Assembly (NCBI GenBank): GCA_019279435.1
Contig: JAAALK010000286.1
Coordinates: forward strand, 27,237,931 to 27,301,930
Reading direction: 5' to 3'
Source of the DNA: Zizania palustris
Lineage: Eukaryota > Streptophyta > Magnoliopsida > Poales > Poaceae
DNA length: 64,000 bases
Shown: in pieces, positions 43,466 to 51,800 of the stretch
Numbering within the stretch: the first letter of the stretch is position 1
Layout of the letters: every line of letters starts with the position of its first letter
Notes under the pieces: generated by a model
What the model was told of the DNA's origin: nothing
Databases searched by the model: none
What the model saw: the letters and a program-made list of their open reading frames with translations, nothing else
Position numbers and translations under genes: made by a program

Positions 43466-44854
43466 ATGCCTCGCGCCGGCCGTTCTCAAGGAAATGAGCG
43501 TCGCTCAAAGTTTGTCGAGGACCGTGGCCAATCGTCCCGGCACTTTCAAGATGACAGTGACGAGGACTTTGCCTATGAGGATGACAGCTCTGATAATGAA
43601 GAAGAATTGGCACCTCAGCCACCAGTAGCTAGTGAAGATCCATTTGCATCTTTGGAATTCAAGGTGGATGTCCGAAATCAAGAGAACTTTGCTCGTCTGC
43701 GCCATCACAATCAATTTCTCAGACCAAGAGACACCTCGGATCAGCGATTTCATACCAAATTTCAGAAAGAGGTATTCAACATTGCTTATGAGAACCGCTC
43801 CTTGGCGCCTCATAAGTGGATTTCTTGGAGGGATCTCAGTGGAGAGGTTGCAGCTCTCAGGAATATATTTGGAACTGTTGGTATAAACAAAATAGTGAGT
43901 CTGAAGCAAGATTTCAATTGGGATGTTATCCGTCAGTTTTATGCCATAGTGTTCATACCTGCCACTTGTGATTCTCTCACATGGATGACTGGTGATATCT
44001 TCTGCATTGCTACTAAGCAAGAAATTCAGAGTGCTTGGGACATAAGATTCTCTTCTGGCCTCAGACTGCATGATGAGTTTACTCACAACCCTTTGTCAGA
44101 AGAAGAGATGGCTCAATTCTACATCCCATCTACTGCTCACAAGATCGGAGGAGTCACTGGAATGAAGACTCTTCATAGTGTGGCACATCGCATCCTGCGG
44201 CACTCCATTTTACCGCGTCTGGGCAACAATGATGCTATTCGAGGTGTTGCTTGGACCCTTCTAGACGCCGTGATGACTAGGAAGAGGTTTGATGTCATCC
44301 ATTTGATGCTATATGAGATGACACTCTCAAAGGGAAGCCTCACTGTTGGAGTCTACTATGCTCCATTCATCATGAGATTAATTTTGAGCAAAGTAGGAAA
44401 TGTGAATGAGCGCCTTGATATCACTCACTCTCAGTACAGGCCTCGCTTCTCGGCTACTCCTTTGGCTCCAGCCGTCGATCCAGCTGATATGGGAGCAGGA
44501 CAGGTTCATCCTAAGGACATTCCTAGCAGCTCTTTTGCTCCTCCTCAGGGCTCTGGATCTGGTGCGTATTTTGGTATGGATGCCACCCAGTTCTTTGATC
44601 CAGTTCTTCAACATGTGACAGCTGGCTTTCTTCAATTAAATGCAAGAATGGATCAAATGGCTCTAGGACAAGAAGCTATCACCTCCCATCTGCAGAACCT
44701 TCAAGGTGGTCAAGAGCGTATCAACTCCAGGATTGACACTCTTTCTTCTCGAGTTGATCGGCTAAATTCATCTTCCTCAGCAGGATACCCTCTTCAGTAT
44801 CAGCGTCGTCGTCGTCGCCTTGATGATTCTCAGCCTCCTCCTTCCCAGGATTAG
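43466..44854 (+). CDS. Element B sense accessory ORF, plant-transposon-protein-like (PF20167 type)
   Basis: An intact 462-codon ORF in the same direction as gag-pol, between pol and the 3' LTR. It starts MPRAGRSQGNERRSKFVEDR, followed by an acidic Ser/Asp/Glu-rich stretch. The globular middle (about residues 60-310; motifs WISWRDLSGEVAALRNIFGT, FYAIVFIPATCDSLTWMTGD, AHKIGGVTGMKTLHSVAHRI) resembles the domain annotated as putative plant transposon protein (Transposase_32). The C-terminus has a Pro/Ser-rich linker, a predicted coiled coil (about 385-440) and an RRRRRLDD basic patch. No membrane segment or signal peptide is evident, so it does not look like an envelope protein. Function unknown. 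The family resemblance is from memory of motifs, so moderately sure. Confidence 0.8.
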   Translation: MPRAGRSQGNERRSKFVEDRGQSSRHFQDDSDEDFAYEDDSSDNEEELAPQPPVASEDPFASLEFKVDVRNQENFARLRHHNQFLRPRDTSDQRFHTKFQKEVFNIAYENRSLAPHKWISWRDLSGEVAALRNIFGTVGINKIVSLKQDFNWDVIRQFYAIVFIPATCDSLTWMTGDIFCIATKQEIQSAWDIRFSSGLRLHDEFTHNPLSEEEMAQFYIPSTAHKIGGVTGMKTLHSVAHRILRHSILPRLGNNDAIRGVAWTLLDAVMTRKRFDVIHLMLYEMTLSKGSLTVGVYYAPFIMRLILSKVGNVNERLDITHSQYRPRFSATPLAPAVDPADMGAGQVHPKDIPSSSFAPPQGSGSGAYFGMDATQFFDPVLQHVTAGFLQLNARMDQMALGQEAITSHLQNLQGGQERINSRIDTLSSRVDRLNSSSSAGYPLQYQRRRRRLDDSQPPPSQD

Positions 44855-45283
44855 TCTCTCTTTTTGGTTCTTGATGCCAAAAGGGGGAGAAGCAGTAGAA
44901 ATAAGCAGTAGGGGAGAAGGCAGCAGAAGTTTAGGGGAGAAGGTAGTAGTAGTAAGCAAGAAATATTAGGAAGAATCAATCTAAGCTAGTTTTGCCCTAT
45001 ATCTATCTATCTATGGTTGTTTGTATGACGAACTCTATTTGCTTTCCATGCCGTGATGAACTTAATTTGAACCATTTGCTTTTATTATGAAAAACTCTCT
45101 CATGTGTGATTTGCTTCATTGAATTTGTGAATTATGTTTGGAATTATAACTCATATCTTGCTCCATATACTTGTACCCCATCATTCCTTCAGGCGGAGCT
45201 TTGCGCTTAATTGTGGATACTTCTATTTAACATATTTCTTTATCTCTGAAATGTTTGTCATCAATTACCAAAAAGGGGGAGAT
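44855..45283 (+). other. Element B 3' non-coding region with polypurine tracts
   Basis: AAGGGGGAGA at 44881-44890, weaker AGGGGAGAAGG tracts near 44910 and 44932, and AAAAAGGGGGAGAT at 45270-45283 immediately before the 3' LTR. The last is the likely plus-strand primer. Confidence 0.8.
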
Positions 45284-46734
45284 TGAAGATCTAGGCCCTA
45301 TGTGAGTTTTGGTAATTAATGATAAACATCCGTTTTGTGGACTAATAATTTTCTTAAGTGGGAAGGAAATGAGTAGGTCCCGCGCAAATGGAGCACAAGA
45401 TGGGAAACCCGAAGATCTGGAAGCTTAAAGGCTACGACAAAAGGTTTGAAGGAATCTAGAATTGATCGAGGTGTTTGGAGCGATCAATTAGGCTAGGTTT
45501 AAATTCTGTTTTTGTCGTACTATAAAGAGGGGTTGCATCTTGGTTATGAGTTGATTTTCAAGTGCCTAATTGCATTGCATATAGTATCTTTTGATCATGT
45601 GTGATTGGTGCAAAAGTTGCTTTTTTGGCAAAATTCCTTGAAAAACATATTGCAGCGTGTGTTGGAGTTGTCTGACCCTGGCGGTCTGACCGACCATGTG
45701 GGTCCGGTCAGACCGGCTGGAGTTGGGCGATCCGACCAGCCAGGGGGCCGGTCCGACCGAGTTGCGCAGGTTGGAAAACTGCTGGTTTACAGAGCCGATA
45801 GGAGACTATCGGTCCGACCGAGCCGATGGCCGGTCAGACCGGATAGGGCCGGTCCGACCGGGCCAGCATGGCCGGTCCGACCGAGGCGTCCTGTCACATC
45901 AGTAAAACGGCTAGTTTTCTAGCTGTTGCAGTTGTGGTCGGTCAGACCGGCCCAAGATGGGCGGTTAGACCGACAGTGCGCAGAGAGCACCTAACTCGTG
46001 TAACGGCTAGTTTTTGAGTGTGTGGCTATATAAACCCTTGCTACAGCTCCTTTGCTAGACTTTTGGCATTCATTTGAGCATACTTGTGCATAAGAGAGTC
46101 TCTCCCACCATTGAGCACTAATTTGAGCACTAGTGAGGTTGGGAAGAAAAAGGGGTGATCAAGTGATTGAGTTAATTGCATTGCATTTGCATTTTGGCAC
46201 TTGATCCTCTTCTCCTAGCTTTGTTTGCAGCTTGTTACTCTTGGAGATTGCCATCTCCTAGACGGCTTGGAGAAGAAACCGGTGATCTCTCCTAGAAGGT
46301 TGTGGAGGAGACCCGGGAGGTTGTGAAGGTTGGAGCTCGCCTATCCGGAGGGGAGAAGAGCTACCACTAGTGATCGAGGCCCGAGAGTTGCACTTCCGGT
46401 GCCGGCTCATCTTCAAGCTAATTTCTCATTGAGAAATCCGAGGCTTGGTGAAGAGAGTGGTCAAGTGAAACTCGCCTCAACGAGGACGTAGGAAATTGGC
46501 AAATTTCCGAACCTCGGGATAAAATTCGGTTGTCTCTTGTCCCCTTTATTTTGTGCAAGTAAAATTGTGATAGCTTACTTTTCTAGAGTAATCTACATTC
46601 CACCTTAGGTTGCACTATTTGCTCTAGCTATTTGCTATCATTGTTTTTGGTCCTTGATTATTGTTTAGATAAAATTGAATTAGTTTTAAAAACCGCCTAT
46701 TCACCCCCCCTCTAGTCAGTACATCGATCCTACA
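45284..46734 (+). repeat. 3' LTR of element B
   Basis: 1451 bp, about 98% identical to 27515-28966 by hand comparison. Carries the same palindrome cluster (45678-45975) and TATA box (46027-46034), and is followed by the GTGGT target duplication. Confidence 0.93.
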
Positions 46735-46739
46735 GTGGT

Positions 46740-48651
46740 GCGAAGAGGTTTGAATATGAGCCACCAGGATTTTGTTGTATGAATGACAAGGTCAAACTTC
46801 AAATGCCTGAGCCACCTGAGGAGCTTCGACGGTTGTACACAGGTGAAGACATTCAATCACAACACTTTATGGAGAATATTAGATATTTTAACAGTCATTT
46901 TTCCTTCACCACAATGTACTATGATTATGACAAAAACCTCACAAGTGCAAGGGATGGAGTGTACACATTTAAAGCGCATGGGCAAATGTACCATATCATA
47001 CATTCTTTTGGGAATGGAGACAATGAACCTAGCCACTTGTAGTTGTACTTCTATGATCATGATCCTAGCTTATCACATCATTTCCGTCGTGCTCGAGATG
47101 AGATATATAGAGAAAGGGACATATCTATTATTAGATGTTTGGTACATATTTTGAGAGATAATCCCTACTCTGAAACATTCAGAAGCCTAGGACAGGTTGA
47201 AGACGTTGATGAATATCGAATTGTGCTAAATATGGACTATAAGCTAGACTAGAGAACTTATAACAGACCATTAACATCAGAGGTTGCTGATGTGTGGGTT
47301 GAGGGGAATGATATTAATAAACATTTTGATCGTAGCATCACCTTGTTTGGCAATAAAAACAACTACTATTCAATTAGACCGAGTGATGGGTGCTATGACC
47401 CTTTGTCATACCCCCTATTTTTTCCAAGAGCAGAGCTCGGTTAGCATTCTGATATACCGAGAGAAGGTATTGACATTAGTCAGATAAGTACAACCCGACA
47501 AAGAAATGCTGACAACTCAGGTTAGCTAAGTGACTCGTATTCGTGTTATTACGATACTATTAATCCATACGGTAATCACCTAACTGATTTCTCTTTGCTT
47601 TGTAGATACTACCAGCAAGTTTTTTGTTTCGATGCGCGAGTATTATTGCTATAAATTCCAGATACGTAGTGGAATCTTCAACACGGTCTTGCATGGGAGA
47701 CGTCTATTCCAACAATTTGTAGTTGATACCTACATAAAAATTGAAACGTCTCGACTGAATTACTTCTTATACAATCAGAAGAAAATTTGTGCAGATCTTT
47801 ACCAGGGCTTGATGGATAGTGTATCTGTTGGAGAACATAGAGCCAGCAGATTGGGAAAAAGATGGGTCCTACCTGCATCGTTTATCGGTGGCGGGAGGGA
47901 TACGAGACGAAGATACATGGATGCTATGGCCTTGGTGCAGAAGTATTGAAAACCAGACAAATTTATCACAATGCAGAAGTTTGTTCGAGTATTAAGGCTG
48001 TTAAGTACCTCTACAAGTATATTTATAAGGGTCATGATAGGGCATCTGTGTCCGTCAATGAAGCTGATGAAAACCGTGAGATTAATGAGATCAATGAATA
48101 TAGGGATGCTAGGTGGGTAACACCATAGGAGGCATTGTGGAGAATATTTGGATTTGATCTTAGCGGGATTTCGCCACCAGTGCTACAGTTACAGCTCCAC
48201 CTCCCAGGAATGCATCTTGTGTCCTATAGAGAGAATGCTGATGTATGTGAAGTTCTCGACCAACAGGGTGCCTCAAGAACCATGTTGACTGAGTATTTCA
48301 AGGCAAATAAAGAATTTACGTGGGCACGCACATTACTTTATAGGGATTTTCCACAATATGCAGTGTGGTTGCCTGGACGTAAGCTTTGGAAAATAAGAGA
48401 ACGAAGCACGCAGGTTGGGAGGATCATATCAGCACATCTAGCAGAGGGAGAGAGATACTACTTGAGGGTGCTATTAAACCATGTGGTTGGTTCTACTTCA
48501 TTTGAGAATTTGAGGACATATGATGGTATTGTATACCCTACATTTCGAGAAAGCGCTGAGAAAAGATGTATTATTGAATCAGATAACAACATTGATGAGT
48601 GCCTCTCTGAAGCTGAAGTTTTTCATATGCCTTCGTCCCTCCGAAGGTTGT
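46740..48651 (+). pseudogene. Helitron helicase-like protein, continued; Rep core missing
   Basis: Continues the protein interrupted at 27514, starting AKRFEYEPPGFCC. The Helitron_like_N region is recognisable (PPEELRRLYTGEDIQSQHFM, then HHFRRARDEIYRERD, then YYCYKFQIRSG, then LPASFIGGGRDTRRRYMDAM). At about 47955-47970 the sequence jumps from KPDKFIT to EVCSSIKAVKYLYKYIYKGH, skipping the portion where the Rep HUH and tyrosine motifs should be. It then continues (GRKLWKIRERSTQVGRI, HMPSSLRRL) to about 48650, where element D sequence takes over before the helicase domain. Several stops are present. Confidence 0.8.
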
Positions 48652-48884
48652 TGCCTACAAGGTATCAGCTTGGGCTCCGGATGGATTTCAGCCACCACAC
48701 CGGAGGCTTCGACTTTATAGGTACGAAGTCCGGAAATACAGCCCAGCTTGATGACACTTCCCTCTCGATCGACTTCTGTCCCAGCGCGTCCGCTCGGGAA
48801 ACTAGGAGTGTCAAGGGGAAGGCAAACAGAAGGGTGTATGCTTTATTAATTTAGAGGTGATTACAAGCGAATTACAAGGAGCCC

Positions 48885-51800
48885 CTATGCGAAGTATCGC
48901 TTTAGGTGCTCCGCATGCCAAGTATGTGCTAACTCTTCACCTTCTAAATTAGCTAATTTAAATGAACCAGGGCGCCCCGAGCGGACGATTAGATATGGAC
49001 CTTCCCATTTATTGCCTAATTTCCCTGGTGCTATAATGCTTCGTAGAACAAGATGACCCGGCCTTAACTCGCTGAGCTTAACCTTCAGGTCATACCAAGT
49101 CTTCGTCTGCTGATGATACTTTGATAAATTAGCTACAGCTCGAAGTCTTGTTTCTTCTGACAAATCTAATGAAGCTTGTCTTTCTTCTTCGATGTTTGGT
49201 TCGGTGCTGCGAAATGAGCCCCCTTTGAGCTCCGTTGGAGTCATAGCTTCATCTCCGAATAGTAGTCTGAACGGAGTAAAACCTGTGGACCTTGTTTGCG
49301 TAGTCCGAATGGACCACAGAATCTTCGGAAGCTCTTCGGTCCACAATCCCTTTGACAACCCTACTATTCTTCGATTTAGCCCTGATAAGATATTTCCATT
49401 GGCTCGCTCAACGGCTCCATTCGGCTGAGGATGTCTCACTGCAGCAAAACATAGTTGAATGCCTAGGTCTTCGCAAAACTTCCTGAAGGGTTCTGCGTCG
49501 AACTGTGTTCCATTATCAACTGTGAGATATCTAGGCACTCCGAACCGGCAAATAATGTTCTTCCAGAAGAATTTCTGTACATTATTCGAAGTGATAGCTG
49601 TTAAGGGCTCTGCTTCCACCCACTTAGAAAAATATTCAATGGCTACCACTGCGAACTTCAGATTTCCCTTTGCTAACGGAAAGGGACCAATTAGATCCAT
49701 ACCCCATCTGGCCATAGGCCATACTGGAGCAATGACTTGAAGAGCTGTTGGTGGGCGATGACTCCGTCGACCCATCCACTGGCATCCTTGACAAGTGCGG
49801 ACCAAGCTCTCTGCATCAGCTGTTATTGTGGGCCAATAAAGCCCCTGGCGAAGTGTTTTTCCTGCCAGAGCTCTAGGGGCTAAATGACTTCCACAAAGGC
49901 CTTCGTGAATTTCTCGAAGAATTTCTTGGCCTTCGGCTTGAGATATACATCGGAGTAGAGGGGAACATACTCCGGCCTTATATAATATACCGTTGATTAA
50001 CTGATAGTTTCTTGCTCTGAGTTTTAATCTTGACAATTGGGGCTCTTCGGGCAAATTTGTTCCTCCTTGCAAGAGTTCTATAATCAAATCATTCCAATCT
50101 GCACTAGAAATGCAGAGAATCTCTGCAGAAGTAACTTGTGGCACCGAAGGTATATTGAGCTCCTCATAGAAAGCTTCGTCAGGTACATCCACAGCTCCGG
50201 CAGCAGCCTTTGCTAAAATGTCCGCTTGCACATTTTCAGCTCTTGGTATACTCCGAATGGAAATACCCTTTAAATGTGCTTCGATCTTGCGGATTTCTTC
50301 CAAGTATTTTGCAAGCTGTGGATGTCGGACTTGAAAACTTTTGTCTACGTGCCCTGCTACTATTTGAGAATCTGTTTTTATAATTATCCTTGTAGCCCCT
50401 AGAGCACGTGTTTTCCGGAGTCCCAATAAAATTCCTTCGTACTCCGCTATATTATTGGTAGACTTAAAGTTGAGTCTTGCGGAGTACATTGCTTTTTGTC
50501 CTGACGGTGAAATCAATACCGCCCCAATGCCTGCTCCTGATGCTTGGAAAGCCCCATCGGAGTAAATAGTCCAAACTCCGTCATTTGATTTCTCCGGAGT
50601 CAACTTCGCAGGTGGAGTCCACTCTGCTACGAAGTCTGCTAGGACTTGAGATTTGATAGCTGTCCTTGCCAGGAAAGATATGCCGAAGGGTGCTAGTTCT
50701 ACTGCCCACTTTCCAATCCTTCCAGTGGAATCCTTGCTTCGGAGCATATCTCCTAAGGGATACGAAGTTGGTACAATTACATTATGAGCCAAAAAATAAT
50801 GTCTTAGTTTCCTCGAAGCCATTATCAGAGCATAAACGAACTTTTCAAGTTCGGAGTATCTTGTCTTCGCTCCTGACAATGCTTCAGATACAAAATAGAC
50901 AGGATTTTGGACCAACTTCCCATTGATATCAGCTTCTCTGACAAGGACTGCGCTGACAGCTGAGCCTGTAGCTGCAAGATACAGAAGTAGGGTTTCGTCC
51001 GCAATAGGCACCGTAAGTGTAGCAAGATTGCTGAGATAATCTTTAATATCGTCGAAGCTTTTCTGACACTCCGGTGTCCATGCAAAATCTTCGGACCCTT
51101 TCAAAGCTTTAAAAATTGGCAAACTCCTCTCCGCAGACCTTGATAAAAACCTGCTAAGTGCGGCCAGACGTCCAGTCAGCTTTTGCACTTGCTTTAAATT
51201 CTCCGGAGGAGCCATCTTCTGCAGCGCAGTTATTTGAGTAGGGCTAGCTTCAATTCCCCTGCTTGAAACTAAGTACCCTAACAACTTTCCAGCCTTAGCT
51301 CCGAATATACATTTTTCGGGGTTAAGACGGATGCCACACGCCCGAAGGCTATTGAATGTTTCTGCTAAGTCTAGGCTATGTTGGTGCTTTAAAGCACTTT
51401 TTATTACAATATCATCCATATAGGCCTCTACATTACGACCTAGTTGATGACCTAGAGCCTTAGCAACTAATCTTGAAAAAGTAGCCCCGGCATTTCTTAG
51501 GCCGAAGGGCATTCTTACATAGCAGAAGACTCCCGAAGGAGTTACAAAGCTCGTCTTGATTTCATCTTCGCGCTTCAACCATATTTGATGATAACCGGAA
51601 TACGCGTCGAGGAAGCTTAGTAACTCCGAACCTGCAGTGGAGTCAACTAGTTGATCAATTCGGGGCATGGGGTAGGGGTCACGTGGGCACGCTTTATTCA
51701 AAGATGTGAAATCAATGCACATGCGCCACTTTCCGGAGGACTTTTTCCTGACGAAGACTGGGTTGGCTAACCATTCTGTATGGGCCACTTCCCTGATAAT

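Larger units (their letters stand above)
27515..46734 (+). mobile_element. Element B: Sirevirus (Ty1/copia) inserted in the Helitron
   Basis: LTRs 27515-28966 and 45284-46734 start TGAAGATCTAGG and end CCTACA. The 5-bp target duplication GTGGT is at 27510-27514 and 46735-46739. Helitron protein coding reads through the empty site, confirming the borders. The interior has the primer site, gag, pol, a long 3' region with an extra sense ORF, and multiple AGGGGGAG tracts, all Sirevirus traits. Hand comparison of the LTRs gives roughly 25 substitutions and 3 indels in 1.45 kb (about 1.8%), so insertion was recent. Element C and an assembly gap lie within its gag. Confidence 0.93.
22173..48651 (+). 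mobile_element. Element H: Helitron, split by Sirevirus B and truncated on the right
   Basis: The 5' terminus TCTTAACTATATTAAAGC at 22173 has the TC start and ACTATATTAAAGC form known for plant Helitrons, and it lies between an A and a T of the CACTA transposase region. The Helitron proper is 22173-27514 and 46740-48651. It includes an RPA-like gene and a Helitron-like N-terminal protein, a pair typical of plant Helitrons. The helicase domain, 3' hairpin and CTRR end are absent because sequence of element D begins at 48652. Helitrons leave no target duplication, so the 5' boundary rests on terminus form and on the abrupt end of CACTA homology. Confidence 0.78.

Noticed and set aside
43466..44854. 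Envelope protein interpretation of the B accessory ORF
   Set aside because: No signal peptide, membrane segment or cleavage-like site is visible.
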